Source: Cryptomeria japonica (Eukaryota; Streptophyta; Pinopsida; Cupressales; Cupressaceae). From it: 64,000 nt of DNA. The DNA is taken from the NCBI RefSeq assembly GCF_030272615.1, contig NC_081408.1, positions 399,931,889-399,995,888 of the forward strand, read 5' to 3'. How positions within the stretch are numbered: position 1 is the stretch's first letter; each line of letters begins with the position of its first letter. Of the stretch, positions 11,331-23,628 are shown in pieces. The notes below the pieces were generated by a model. The model saw only the letters and a list, made by a program, of their open reading frames with translations, searched no databases and was not told the DNA's origin. The translations under genes and the position numbers were made by a program.

Positions 11331-12740
11331 GAATTATAAGCCTAATCTTGAATATCAGATAAGACCTAGATTCAGAAGGAATAAGGATAAATCATGTTAT
11401 TATGCTAGTGATGATGATGGTATTTTTGATGATGATGAACCTGTGAGTGGATCCGGTAATGGTTCTTCATCCGGCAAAGATTGGGTCTTTATTGCTATCA
11501 AGGATGATTCTCTAGAATCTATCATTGAATTGACACATACTGAGGAAAAAGCCTTGGCTGCTAAAATTGAAGAAAAGGATGAATGGGTTATAGACAGTGG
11601 ATGCTCGCATCACATGACTGGTGACAAAAGAAAGTTCCTATCATTGCAAGAGTTTGATGGTGGATTGGCCATATTTGGAGACAACATGACGTATAGGATC
11701 AAAGGAAAAGGAACAATATCATTGGATGGTAAGACTAATACTGATAATATTTATTATGTTGAAGGCATAAAGCATAATCTTTTAAGTGTAGGTCAGATGG
11801 TGGATAGAGGATTTCATTTGCAATTCAAGGATGGAAAATGTAAGATTATTAATAAATCTAGATTGGAGATTGCTTCTGGAACTTAGACTAATGGTAGTAT
11901 CTTTCATTTGAACTCCGAAGAGAAGGATTACTTGATTGCTCAGATTGATGAGAGTTGGTTATGACATAAGAGGACGTGTCATGTTAATTTTGATTGCATA
12001 GTGAAGATCAATTCAATACCAGCTGTCAGATATTTGCCCAAGATTGTTAAACCTCATAATCCGGTATGTAGAGAATGTCAAATGGGTAAGAAAGTTATAA
12101 CTTCTTTCAGAAGTGTACACGATAAATCTAATAAAATTGTTGATCTTATTCATGTTGATTTGTGTGGACCGGCAAGGACTAAATTTTTCAAGGTGATAGA
12201 TACTTTATGTTACTTATTGATGACTATTCTAGAATGATGTGGGTGGCATTTTTGAAAGAGAAGTATGAAACTTTTGAGAAATTCAAAATATTTAAGGCTA
12301 TGGTTGAGACTAAGATAGGACTGAAGATAAAGTGCTTAAGATAAAATCATGGTGGTGAGTTTACATCTGGTGAGTTCAACAAAGTTTGTGAAAGGAATGG
12401 TATTAGGAAGCAACTTTTTGCACCTAGAACCCCACAATAGAATGAATTAGTGGAAAGAAAGAACATAACAATTTTGGATGTTGCAAGGACTATGATGACT
12501 GAAGCTAAATTACCTGATATCTATTGGAGAGAGGCTATCAATACTGTTGTATACACTTTCAACAGAGTACACATTAAAGGAAATATCGGTGAGACTCCTT
12601 ATGAACTATGATTTGGTCATACTCCTACTGTCAGATATTTCAAAATTTTTGGAAGTAAATGTTACATTAGAAGAGATGACGCATTTAAAAAGTTTGATCC
12701 TAGAAGTGATGAAGGAATATTTCTAAGTTATTCTAAGATC
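11331..12740 (+). pseudogene. pol: Copia 1 protease and integrase (broken)
   Basis: The protease active site is intact: VIDSGCSHHMTGD near 11590, the usual Copia DSG form. The frame continues past the LLSVG/Q boundary and then breaks. Integrase remnants follow: the Cys pair CRECQMGKK near 12068, HVDLCGP near 12150, then a frameshift near 12190, GGEF, and ERKN near 12453. Several Trp and Gln codons have become stops (for example TGA for the Trp of the H-W-H block near 11962, and TAG for a Gln near 12436). The polyprotein would normally cleave itself into protease, integrase, reverse transcriptase and RNase H; here none could be made whole. Confidence 0.8.
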
Positions 12741-12959
12741 AAAGCATATAGATGTTATAATAAAAGATTGAATAGGATATTGGAAAGCATAAATATCATG
12801 GTGGATGAACATGATAGTAATCGGATCCGAGCATATGATTATGGACCGTAAGATGATTTTATCAAACCTGAACTGGTAATGCAAGAATCAGTTCAGAACA
12901 GTGAACCTGTGACACCGGTAGCATAAAAAAATTCAACAGTGATAGAGGAACAACAGAAT

Positions 12960-14638
12960 GAGTTAGCAAATTAATAAAATTCAAAGACTCCTAGGTATGT
13001 AAATCTAAATCATTCTGAAGATCAGATTATTAGAGATAAAAGGAAAGGTGTGATGAATAAGAGAAGGTTAGCTTCTGAAGAAGTATGTTTAATTTCTCAA
13101 ATTGAACTAGAATATTTCATTGAATCAAGTAAGGATGAAAATTGGTTAAAAGCAATGGAAGAGGAATTAGATCAGATTGAAAAGAATAAGACATGAGAAC
13201 TTGTACCTAGACCTAAAGACAATAACATTATTGGAACTAAATGGGTTTTTAGGAACAAATTGAATGAGGAAGGTCAATTGGTGAGGAACAAGGATAGATT
13301 TGTTTGCAAAGGTTATTTGCAAGAAGAAGGAATTGCTTATGGGGAAACTTATGCCTCGATTGCTAGAATTGAAGTGGTAAGTTTTTTTCTTCCTTATGTT
13401 GCACATAAGAACTATAAAGTATATCAGATGGATGTGAAATGTGCTTTTTTGAATGAAGATCTTGAAGATGAAGTTTATATTGAACAACATAATGGATTTT
13501 CTTATCAGAGGACAAGGACATGGTTTGCAAATTGAAGAAAGCTTTATATGGACTAAAACAGGCCCCCAGAGCATGGTATGCTAGATTAGATAAGTATCTT
13601 TCAAAGCTTGGTTTCAGTAAAGTTAATGCCAATAGTAACTTATATTAAAAAATTGAGCATGATGACATATTGATTATTGAAGTTTTTGTGGATGATATCA
13701 TTTTTGGAGGAGAAGAAGGTCTATGCATGAAATTTGCTAATGATATCAAGAATAAATTTGAAATGCCTATGATTGGTGAGATAAAAATTTTCTTAGGTTT
13801 GCAAATTACTCAGACTGATAAAGGTTTTTTCATTTGTCAAACTAAGTATGTGAAGGAGTTACTTAAGAAATTTGGACTTGAGAATTCTAAACTTGTCGGT
13901 ACTCCTATGATAGCCAGCTGCAAATTTTCAAAGGATGATGAATCACCTAAGGTGAACCTAAGAAGATTCAAATAAATGATTGGAGGTTTTCTATACCTAA
14001 CTCAAAAAAGACTTGATATAATGAATGATGTTTGTATTGCTTCTAGATTTCAGTCAGATCCTAGAGAAACGCATGATATTGTTGTCAAGAGGATATTAAG
14101 ATATTTGGCAAGTACAACAAACATTAGGTTATGGTATCCAAAGAATGATGACTTCACATTATGTGCATATACAAATTGTGATTGGGCAGGAGATGTGGAT
14201 GACTGGAAGAGCACTACTGGCAGTGCATTCTTTCTTGGGAAGAAGTTGGTTTAATGGCTTAGTAAGAAACAATCACGCACTTCATTGTCTACAGCTGAAG
14301 AAGAATATGTTGGAGCTGCTACCAACTGCACTCAGATTTTATGGATGAAACAGATGTTAAAGGATATAAGGGTAAGTTATCATGAGACTATTATTATTCA
14401 CTGTGATAATACTATTGCTATTGATATGTCAAAGAATCCAATAATTCATTCCAAATCAAAACATATTTCTATAAGGTATAATTTCTTGAAGGAAAAGGTT
14501 GAAGCAAAGGAAGTCAGATTGGTTTATCTGTCTACTAAGGAACAAATTGCAGATATTATAATGAAGCCATTGCCTAAAGACACTTTTGAATATCTCAAAG
14601 ATCAGTTGGGGGTTATCAACCCCCTGGAAGAGACTTAG
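12960..14638 (+). pseudogene. pol: Copia 1 reverse transcriptase and RNase H (broken)
   Basis: Reverse transcriptase blocks are visible in order: GTKWVFRNKLNEEG near 13230, MDVKCAFLNEDLEDEVY near 13430, ALYGLKQAPRAWYARL near 13545 (frame-shifted), and FVDDIIFGGEEG near 13686, where YVDD is usual. RNase H follows with NCDWAGD near 14175 and ends in the LADIFTKPLP-type tail (ADIIMKPLPKDTFEYL). The stop is at 14636-14638. The region is split over at least four frames with several stops, so it is a relic. Confidence 0.8.
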
Positions 14639-14908
14639 TGATGCAGAGATGCATTAATTCGGTGAGCTTATCAGACATACTTTTTTGATCTGGGTTGATG
14701 AAGATGGTGCTATTACTCAGGGGGAGTAGTCAGTTGTTTGGTTCAGTATTCTTGGTTTAGTATCCATCCTTTTTCCTTGATGTCAAAGGGGGAGAAGGTA
14801 TTAATGTGAAAACTACTAGATCTTTTGGTGTTTTGGAGTTTGTTGGCATTCCTTGGCACTTAGATGTTTTTCACATTCAGTGTTGCCATCAATACAAAAG
14901 GGGGAGAT
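14639..14908 (+). other. Copia 1 3' untranslated region with two purine tracts
   Basis: There are two AAAGGGGGAG tracts: one after TTGATGTC near 14782-14795 and one at 14896-14908 abutting the 3' LTR. The second is the functional polypurine tract by position. The same doubled arrangement is present in Copia 2 and in the non-autonomous element. Confidence 0.7.
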
Positions 14909-16147
14909 TGTTAAAAATATGTTGGATTTGGTTAAGTGTTGTCATTTTTGTCAATAGTATATCATTGTTGGAGATTATCCCATTTAGATCTATCTCGGTT
15001 AGATCTATCCTAGTTAGATCTATCTTAGTTAGTCTTGGTGATCATTTTGGTTTTGGCTGTGATTTTGATCTGGTATGATCAAACCTCTAGAATTAGTTTT
15101 GGATGCTTATTCAGATGGTTACATGCTTTCTTTATTCAGGTGGTTTCATGGTTTGGATATCACTTTTGGTATTTCCAGTTACCAGCTTGCTTTTGGCTTT
15201 ACCGACTTATGGTGTTCCAAGTTAGCTTTATTGGTATGTTGTTTTGGTGACTTGGTTAGTAGATTTTGGGTCCGGCTTATGGAATCAATTTCTTTCATGC
15301 TGTTGGTGCTTCTTGATCATATCCCTAGCATTTGGTGACTTTTTTTGGATGGTGTGCTATTATGGTGGTCCTATTTTGATCTGATTAAATTTTTACTAAG
15401 GGTTTCTACCAGCAAGTGAAGCATGTTGGATTTTGGTCTTAGCGGAATCCCCGATGGATATAATTGTTTGGTTACTTGATTTAGGTCCATGCTATTTAAT
15501 GTAAATCATAATATTGGTCCAGTGGTATCATATGATGTAATTTTGTAATTATAGGTTTATGGGTTTAGGGTTTAGCCGACCTTGTCAATAAGGTTGATGA
15601 CCTATATTTATAAGTGACTTGCTCATGTAATTTAGATATCAATGTATGGTTAAGTATGCATTATCAGAGAAGGATTAAGTGTGAATAAAGTCATATCATT
15701 CAAGTGAATGTTGGAAAGGTTTTGTATTGCAAAGAAGACATCAGTGCTTAACCGGAACTGTATCACGCATTAGTAGATGTTACTTCCATAGTTAATTGTT
15801 TTTCGGATTGTAGTCTGATGATCTTGTAAGTCAGTGAGACTTCCCTTTGTGATGAGGAATATGCTCTAGGTTGTTGGCCTTTCTGCATGTAAGGACCCCA
15901 TTGTAATTATTCAAAATACTACTACAGAGTATTCATTTGATTGTGGTTAGGGTTTCCCATTGTGGTATTTCCCTTTCCAGGTTTCCCATGTCAAATATTG
16001 GTGTTATATGTGTTGTGCTTTCATTTTATGTTCTTCATTGGTTTGTGCTCCGGTTTAAGGTCTATAATTGAATTGATTCTTGTTGTTGTTAGTAAACTGA
16101 TTCACCCCCCCCTCTCAGTTTATTGCCAGTATCAATGCATTCCAACA
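14909..16147 (+). mobile_element. 3' LTR of Copia 1 (1239 bp)
   Basis: It starts TGTTAAAAATATG and ends CCAACA. It has four copies of the 15-bp U3 repeat (14971-15031) where the 5' LTR has three. The pre-TATA hairpin (arms 15579-15583 and 15590-15594) and the terminal C-rich hairpin (16091-16124) are both kept. Confidence 0.85.
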
Positions 16148-17359
16148 TATGCTTGTAGAGTCCTTGATGTGTTTATCTCTTTGGTTATTGAGTTTCAACC
16201 TAGATGTAGAGTGTGTGTTGGGATCTTATGTCATCTCCTAGCATGGGGGGTGGTTCCTTTGGTTTGACATGGTCGGGTGGTTGGTGCTTTTCAACCATTG
16301 GGATATTCTTATGGATTCTTCATGTGTGGATGTGGATTCTTCATCATTGTAGTAGTTATGGATGTTTCTTGTAGCGGATTTATGTAATGGAATTCTTGGA
16401 TTCATGTAATTTATTATCATGTAAAGATGTAGATGTGTTAGGAAGAGCTATGCTCATGATGTATTATTCATATGATTGTAATTGTAATTGTATTATAGTT
16501 GGTATCTTAGGATTATGATATGAATGTAATAATGATGTTAATAGATGTATGATGATGATCTTATATAATGGAAGTAATTGATCTCATGTACTTAGATGTT
16601 TGTAATGGAATTGTATTTGAAATGGAATGGATTCATATGATTGATTATTTGTAATGGTTTATATTTCATGGATATTATTTAGGATGTAGATTAATATGTG
16701 TGAAAGAACCTTCGGTAAATGGAATAAATATACTGTAGATATTGTGGTTGTTAATAATATCATATTAGGTAATGATGTAATTCATGTGATTGCATTGGAA
16801 AGATAGGTACTTGCATGACATGTATCTAAGGAAGGCAATAGGACTCCTGCACTATGTATTTGGGACTTATGTTAAAGGAAATGATCATGTAGATAGGATA
16901 TGGTTAAGGGTTAAAGAACATTTGGATTTGGTTATTAAATAAACTAAAGAAAAAAGGGAATTAGTCTTGCATTTGAAAGAGTTTGCATATAATGTTAGAT
17001 GGATGATAGAGAAGATTTCATATCGTAATGGAAAGAAACATATAAGTTGTATTTGTTTGAGATTAAGGATTAATTGAAGATAAGTATGTTAATCATATTA
17101 GTTGAATGTTATTGCTTATGATGATTTTATTAAGTAATAACATTAAGGTACCCTAGAGAGATAGTAGTACTCATTGTGATGTTATTCCACTTGTTTAATT
17201 ATTTGATGTGTTTATACTTCATGTTCATAATGATTATTGTTAATGGATAAAATTTTAGATGATATTATGTGTTGCATTAGTTGTAAATAAAAAAAATTAT
17301 TATCTCCATTTACTATGTTAGATGCTTAGTTTCTCTAGTATATTTTGGGGGGCATTACA
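16148..17359 (+). mobile_element. end of a Ty3/Gypsy (chromovirus-like) 5' LTR
   Basis: The sequence ends GGGGGGCATTACA, immediately followed by CT and a tRNA-Met-type primer site, then a Gypsy gag. So this is the right part of a 5' LTR; its left part was probably separated by insertion of Copia 1 (left flank 8286-9189). It is AT-rich, with many TGTAATGG-like words around 16380-16660. The LTR start is not identified. Confidence 0.6.
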
Positions 17360-17361
17360 TC

Positions 17362-17373
17362 TGGTATCAGATC
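17362..17373 (+). other. primer binding site of Gypsy element
   Basis: TGGTATCAGATC two bases after the LTR end matches the initiator tRNA-Met complement, with T for G at one position. This type is usual in chromoviruses. Confidence 0.7.
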
Positions 17374-17535
17374 CCATGTTCATACACTAGGTACTCTAGT
17401 TTCATATGAGCCCATTGTGCATATTAGCACATTAGCATGGGGTAGCCTAACGGTCATATCCCTGCTATTTATCTTCTTGTTCATTTTCCCTAGATGGTTA
17501 GCTTATAGTTTTCTTTTGCATCTTGCTCAGTCAAG

Positions 17536-18770
17536 ATGCTTGCTAGAGGTAGAGGCCACGGATGTGGTGGACGCATGGGTACTCATAGGAATCCTCTTCT
17601 TGAGGTTTCTGAAGAATCACACCATGAGGAGAAACAACATCAGGATCAGCTTAGAGGTGATGCAATTATGCAGTTGTTGAATGTGCTTCAAGAACTTCTT
17701 GGTTGGCTAGGACTAAGACAAGAGGAGAACTAGCAGGAGGAGCCTCATTATTTAGAGCATCCAGAGAGAGAGAATTCATATTCTCCTAGGAGGAGAGTTG
17801 AGGTGGATCAGGAGGAACTTGTAGCTAATCACATGAGAGATCTGATGAGGACTCGTCCTCCTACTTTTGATGGCTTGGGCAGTGGCATGGAGGTGGATAA
17901 TTGGTTATTGGACTTGGGTAGGTGTTTTCCTATGCACCCATGTAGCAGTAACACCAAGGAAATATGTGCAATCATCCATCTTCATGATTTTGCAATGACA
18001 TGGTGGCACACAGAGGAGAAGAAGCTACATTTGGACATAGCGATAGTATCTTGGGAGTTATTCCTGGAGCGGTTACATGCTAGATTCATTTTGGAGCATT
18101 GGAGGCAAAAGAAGGTTGATAAGTTCCACAATTTGAGATAGCAGAGGATGACTGTGGAGCAGTATGAGTGTAGGTTCTTTGAGCTTAGGAAATATGTTGG
18201 GAATGCAGATGATGCACCGATGTTGATTCAACACTTTGTGAGAGGTCTCAGTGATCGTATTAGTGGCGAGGTTCAGATGCATGAACCTAAGACTTTGGAG
18301 ATAGTTGTGGAGAAGGCGAGAATAGCAGAGGAGAATCTTTTATTAGCTTCAAGAGGTGTGACAGGTGGACAGAAAACTAGTGCTCTAGTTATAGGATCTA
18401 TTGCAAGAGGTTCTCAACCTCAAACTTTAAGTGTTGCTAAGATCCATCCTTCTTCTTTCCATAGTAGTCAACAGTTTAAGAAGAGGTATTCTCAGGGTCA
18501 GAAATTTGTGTGAGGTGCCAGATTTTAGGTTGATAGGAATCGTAGTCGTCTACATGATAGGAGACCTACTCCTTCATAGCCATCACAAAGTTCGTAGCTA
18601 GCTTCAGTAGAGGTAGTGTTCAGTAGTCGAGTACTTCACTAGGGAGTAGAGTATTTGGCAGGAGAGATTGTTTTGCATGTGAGAAACTAGGACATATTGT
18701 TGTTCATTGTCCTCAGCATACTTCTTAGATTTTAGGGGAGAAAAAGCTATATACTTCTAAGCCTACAGTT
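17536..18770 (+). pseudogene. gag: Gypsy gag (broken)
   Basis: The ATG at 17536 opens a Gag with the Gypsy capsid pattern: RPPTFDGLGSGMEVDNWL near 17850, the AMTWWHTEE block near 17995, FLERLHARF near 18063, MTVEQYECRFFEL near 18148, FVRGLSDRI, and a zinc knuckle CFACEKLGHIVVHC starting at 18669 (CX2CX4HX4C intact). Stops at about 17731 and 18139 lie in the same frame; a frame change follows before the knuckle. The order and motifs fit the chromovirus/Tekay side of Ty3/Gypsy. Confidence 0.8.
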
Positions 18771-18799
18771 GGAGATGCAGGCAAGTCACATCATGTATT

Positions 18800-19260
18800 T
18801 GCGGCAGTTGATAACCGTCAGGCTAAGCATCAGGTTACCATTGTGGAGACATCAGGTGTGATAGGCGGTATCTCTTGTTTAGTGTTATTTGATTCAGGAG
18901 CACCAGATTATTATATTTCTCCTTTTCTAGTAGAGTGGTATGGGCTTGCTATGGCAAAGCAGGATGATAGGTTGTAGGTAGAGCTAGCTATGAGGTCCAA
19001 GGTGGCAGTGGATTCCCTTGTGCTCGGTTTTCCTTTATCTTTGAGAGATTTCCATACTTCAGTGGATCTTTGTATCATGTATTTAGGATCTTATGATGTG
19101 GTTCTTGGTATGGATTGGTTTGGGTCTCACCAAGCGCAGATAGATTGTGTAAGTAAGAGAGTGCAGTGTGTAGATGATGGCGGGAAGAATGTGGAGATTG
19201 TAGGTATTAAGAGACCTATCTCTCTTCACATAATTTTTTCCATGTAGATGAAGATATGTG
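18800..19260 (+). pseudogene. pol: Gypsy aspartic protease (broken)
   Basis: The DSG triad is encoded at 18891-18899 in the context LVLFDSGAP. The second half of the fold follows with YDVVLGMDWFGSHQAQIDC near 19090, the classic Gypsy protease to reverse-transcriptase linker block. One TAG near 18976 interrupts the frame. The protease would process the Gag-Pol polyprotein. Confidence 0.75.
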
Positions 19261-20469
19261 AATGTAAGGGTTGTCATTTGTTCACAGTTAGAATCAAGGA
19301 TGTGGATGAAGGGATTAGTTAAGAGGATTTATTGTGGCAACATCCCATTCTATAGGAGTTTGCAAATGTTTTTCCTAGTGATATGTATGCCACCTCAGCT
19401 TGACATATATTTTAGGATTGATTTGGTGCCAGGAGCTGAGCCTATCTCTAAGGCTCCTTATCCAATTACCACCTAGGAGTTGAGTGAGTTGAGGGTGCAA
19501 CTATAGGATTTTTTGGCAAAGGGGTTTATCTATCCTGGTGTGTCCACTTGGGGTGCACCAGTGTTGTTTGTGAAGAAGAAGGATGGATCTCTTCATTTGT
19601 GCATTGACTATAGACAACTTAATAAGGTGATGGTGAAGAACTAGTATTCCTTGCCCAGGATAGATGACTTATTTGATCAGATCAAGGATGAAAAGGTCCT
19701 TTCCAAGATTTACCTTAAGTCCAGATATCATCAGTTGAGGATTCATGAGGCAGGAATTCACCACACAACTTTCTGTACTAGATATGGACACTATGAGTTT
19801 ACTGTGGTATCCTTTGCTCTCACGAATGCACCATCAGTTTTCATGAGATTGATGAATGGTGTGTTCAGGACCTATTTTTGTAGATTTGTATTGGTATTTA
19901 TGGATGATATTTTAATTTATTCGAGATCAATTAAGGAGCATGAGGATCATGTGAGATAGGTTTTGCAGCGCCTTAGGGAGAATCAACTTTATGCCAATTT
20001 GGCGAAGTGTGAGTTCTTCTAGACGGAGGTCAGATATCTCAGTCATGTGATTTTATGAGAGGGTATTGCAGTTGATCCCTTGAAGATTCGGGTGATTGTG
20101 GATTGGCCAACACCCACTAATATGGGAGATGTTCATAGTTTTATGGGTCTTGCAGGATATTGTCACAGGTTTGTGAAGGATTTCTCTAGGATATCCCATC
20201 CTATCACTTCTCTTTAGAGGAAAGGGAAGAAGTTTGTTTGGATATAATAGTGTGAGGCAACATTTTAGATTCTTAAGGAGAGTTTGACTAGTGCACCTAT
20301 TCTAGTAGTGCTAGATTCTTTGGGGGATTTTGTGGTGTGTACAAATGCTTCCTTGGAGGGTCTAGGAGTAGTGTTGATGCAAAATGGTTGTGTGATTACA
20401 TATAAGTCACGTAAACTCAAACATAATGAGCAAAATTACCCCACCCATGATCTAGAGTTAGCGACAGTG
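19261..20469 (+). pseudogene. pol: Gypsy reverse transcriptase and start of RNase H (broken)
   Basis: The reverse transcriptase core is clear: [20 protein letters not shown] near 19535, CIDYRQLNK near 19600, [10 protein letters not shown] near 19650, [20 protein letters not shown] near 19780, and [11 protein letters not shown] at 19897-19930 (F for the usual Y or F of the xMDD box). RNase H starts near 20325. Its first catalytic Asp has become Asn (TNASLEGLG). It then runs to DLELATV at 20469, where the element is cut by an insertion. Stops near 19476, 19501, 19642 and 19957 are mostly former Gln codons. Confidence 0.85.
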
Positions 20470-22096
20470 TGATGAGGAGGCAACAGACGAGAAGGATAAC
20501 CTTGAACCAGCTAACCTCTAAGGCTCACAAACTCAACCAAATCCCTACTACCAAAGGGTCCTTACACAACACCAATTCAATAAATGGTTCAATGACACTA
20601 AACAATACCTTGGGAGACTCAAAGGCTCCAATATGTCCACTTACAACCAACTAACACTCTCAAGTCTTGAGTGACTACACATACCCTTGCATACATGAGT
20701 GGGCTGCTACTAGGCTTTAGGGGTTTGAAAGGCCCACTTGACCAATTCCATACAACAACCCTTGGAGGGGTGTTATTATAATATTGTAACACAAATGAAA
20801 TAGGATTTCATGGTTTGTTCTCACCGAAACACCAATTTTGACTCACTTGCCCACAAACAGACCTAGTTGCAATTAGGCCCCCATTTGAAGGAATCGGGTG
20901 ATAAGTTTTGACACCCTGAGGATCTAGGTGAACAAATTATATTTTTCAGACACCCTTTTGGGATTTCTCAACAATATCTCACTTTCCGGTACCAGAACAA
21001 CTTGCAGTATCCCAACCTATACTAATCTAATAGACCTAATAGGGCTACTAGGCCTATTTGACTGGACACCTTCCACAAACTTGTTTGGTTCTCCTAATTA
21101 GTGACCATCACTAACTATGAAATTATATGTAAACCTCCAAAGTACTCTTCTACCACATTCAAACCCCTTTCTAGTGATCTATCACTCAATTCTCACACAC
21201 TGCACTCACCAAACCGATCTATCACATAGAGATGCCATACCTAGGGTTAGTTCCCTATCCTTCTCGCCCTATTATGTCCTCTTAATGGCTTTTGGAACTC
21301 ACATATGATACAGTGGCCTATTATCTCCTATAATGGTAGAGTGTTCATTTAAGGATTGAGAGGCCAAAACCCATTATTCTAGTCAAATCCTAGGGGTTTG
21401 AGGGTTTTAGGCTACTTTGCTTGTAGAATAGGGAAGCGATCTCTTCAAGACTTCACACCGAATGCAAGAAAAAGGTAAAAAAATATAGTTTTAGGATCTA
21501 TTCCATGAGAATTCATGCCAGTCCACCTACAATATGCAATCAACAGAAATTAGACAATTTCCTGAGTTTCCAACAGTTCTTGATGCTTCAATTTCCTTTC
21601 CAAATCAACACAAATCAACCAACTTACATATTTCAGTGTTTGGGTTCCTTAAAGGTGTCACCCCAAATGAACACAACCTCCTCCAACCATTTTTCAAACT
21701 GAACGGACCGTTGGAGAATCACAACTTACAAAAAGTGCAAAATTGTCATGACAACAAATTGACAATATGACATTCTTTGCATTATTCAACCAACTTAGAC
21801 TCCTGACTATCATAGTCCCCCAAAATGATTACATTTGATTCTAAAACATCAAAAATGACTCAAATAAACCTTTGGCCACTTGATCCCTCAATTTAGACCA
21901 TCGTGACCCTTATTGACTCAATTTGCTCTACAAGACCCTAGATGACAATTTGTCCAAAAAATGGACAAACTTGTCATACTCCTCAGACAATGAGTTACAA
22001 AAAAGGATCCATAGGGTCTTATTACATTCATTCTAGGCTGATAGAAGATCATCTTGTCTTTGGCTCATTCCTTCATAGGTAGGTGCTCCTACACTA
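20470..22096. mobile_element. 1.6-kb insertion of unknown type inside RNase H
   Basis: The Gypsy RNase H frame stops at GCGACAGTG (20469) and resumes at ACAGTGGTTCATGC near 22094. About 1.6 kb of unrelated AT-rich sequence lies between, with ACAGTG on both sides as a possible 6-bp target duplication. The insert has no long frame and no LTR. Its ends share only weak inverted similarity around AGGAG, so a small DNA transposon is possible but not shown. The junction is supported by the RNase H reading frame on both sides. Confidence 0.6.
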
Positions 22097-23074
22097 CAGT
22101 GGTTCATGCTTTGGTTAGATGGAGGCATTTTCTTCTTAGGCATCGATTTGAGTTGTATAGTGATCACCGTAGTTTGCAGTACATCTTCAAGCAACTGAAT
22201 TTGAATGCTAGGCAGAGGCATTGGATGTAATTTTTTTGTGTGTGACTTTGAGGTGAGATACATCTAGGGTAAGGAGAATGTGGTCACAGATGCATTGAGT
22301 TGCAGGAGGCATGAGATCTCAGCAGTATCTCTTAGTGTGGATTTGAGGAGTTGTATTCTCAGTGCCCTTCCTTCAGATGTGTGGTATCAGAATTTTGTTG
22401 CAGAGGTTGCCATAGGTATAGCTCCCGAGGGTAGATATGCAAGTTAATCAGTCGAGTCAAATAATGTTCTTAGGCATTTAGGATGCATTTATGTTCCTCC
22501 ATCAGATGGTCTTCAAGATTTGATCATGTAAGAGGCACAACGTGCACCTTACTCGAAACATCCAGGTGTCAAGAAGATGTACGCATATTTGAGACATATA
22601 TATTATTGGGCTGGTATGAGGAGAGATATTGCAGCTTTTGTGTCATGTTGCTTAGAGTGTCAGTGAGTGAGGGCAAAACATCATCATCCAACAGGATTAT
22701 TACAGTTAAACTTGGTTCCAGGATGGAAGTGGGACATTATATCTATGGATTTTATAGCTAGATTGCCTATGTCTTCTCATTGTCATGATTTTATTATGGT
22801 CACCATTGATAGGTTGACCAAGGTGGCACACTTTTTGCCAATTAGGTCATCATATACCTCAGCAACAGTAGCTCAAATTTTCATAGAGGGAGTAGTGAGA
22901 TTGCATGGAATTCCTTGACGGGTCATTTTAGATCATGATCCAGTGTTTACATCAGCCTTTTAGACTACACTTCAGAATGATTTAGGGACACAACTAAACT
23001 TTAGTTCAACCTATCATCCTGAGACATATGGTTAGACAGAGTGGGTTAATCAAGTTTTGGAGGACATGTTTAGG
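22097..23074 (+). pseudogene. pol: Gypsy RNase H end and integrase (broken, 3' truncated)
   Basis: RNase H resumes with FELYSDHRSLQYIFKQLNLN near 22145. Integrase follows: the zinc-binding end HPGVKKMYAYLRHIYYW near 22558 with CCLEC near 22645, then the catalytic core with GWKWDIISMDFI near 22720, TKVAHFLPI near 22815, ILDHDPVF near 22925, and a TYHPETYGQTEWVNQ-type block near 23008 (one Gln is a stop). The sequence is lost after LEDMFR at 23074. The chromodomain and 3' LTR are absent from the window, so the element is truncated where the hAT sequence begins. Confidence 0.8.
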
Positions 23075-23091
23075 ATCAAAGATTACTTTAG

Positions 23092-23610
23092 TGGTGAATA
23101 TTTGCCAATGGCAAATTTTTCACGTCGGCCATGTCGGAAATGGTGAATATTTTGTACCGTCTGGGGGTGGCCATGTCGCCAGAACATTATCAATTTCTGT
23201 CAAAGTCACGGCCTGATTGCCATATGTTTTATGCAATTAAATGTTTCTATGCAATGATTTTGCCAATACAATATATGGTGGACACATGGTAAATTTAATT
23301 GTTTCGCCTACACTCTCTGAGGTTTCCTTAATAGATGACCTTAATTCACCTATAGGCATGTGAAGATTTGTTAGCCAGGGGGACCCAATTTGCCTGACAT
23401 CTTGCCGACGTGTGTCTCCATTCACCCCAACTTTTGCCAACTATATTATATTCGCCTATTATTTGGATGACCTATAATTGCCTCAAAAATTACATAAGTC
23501 ATATTTGGACGACCTATAATCGTCTCAAAAATTACATAAGTCATGTTATAGTTACGCAGGATTCGCCAAATATTTGTATACCATATTAAATTCCTGCAGA
23601 ATTCACCATA
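23092..23610 (+). repeat. hAT left subterminal region with GCC-core motifs
   Basis: A perfect 17-bp palindrome-like word, ATTTGCCAATGGCAAAT, spans 23100-23116. ATTCGCC, TTTGCC and ATTCACC words recur about a dozen times to 23600. Repeated subterminal words are the usual binding sites for hAT transposases. Two diverged copies of CCTATAATTGCCTCAAAAAT and its neighbour also occur at 23470-23545. Confidence 0.5.
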
Positions 23611-23620
23611 TAAGGATTGG

Positions 23621-23628
23621 TATAAATA
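23621..23628 (+). promoter_or_regulatory. TATA box of the hAT transposase gene
   Basis: TATAAATA lies 238 bp upstream of the transposase ATG, with a likely start about 30 bp downstream. A leader follows and contains a plausible intron. Confidence 0.55.

Larger units (their letters stand above)
9190..16147 (+). mobile_element. Copia element 1 (Ty1/Copia LTR retrotransposon, decayed)
   Basis: It is a complete but inactive element: 5' LTR 9190-10412, tRNA-Met-type primer site at 10415, Copia-order coding region (gag, protease, integrase, reverse transcriptase, RNase H) at 10468-14638, purine tract, and 3' LTR 14909-16147. The LTRs are clearly one family but carry many differences and a repeat-number change, so the insertion is old. 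Flanking 5-mers (CATGT left, TATGC right) do not give a clean target duplication. The Copia order (integrase before reverse transcriptase) is visible directly. The lineage within Copia is not settled; AAAGGGGGAGAT tracts and C-rich LTR ends are common in SIRE/Angela/Tork-like groups. Confidence 0.9.

Noticed and set aside
6792-17373. TGGTATCAGAG words as tRNA genes or fragments
   Set aside because: They are primer binding sites placed two bases after LTR ends; no tRNA fold is present around them.
20465-22100. Insertion read as a hAT or CACTA element with CAGTG/CACTA ends
   Set aside because: The end bases look suggestive, but the required 8-bp or 3-bp target duplication is not present for those boundaries.
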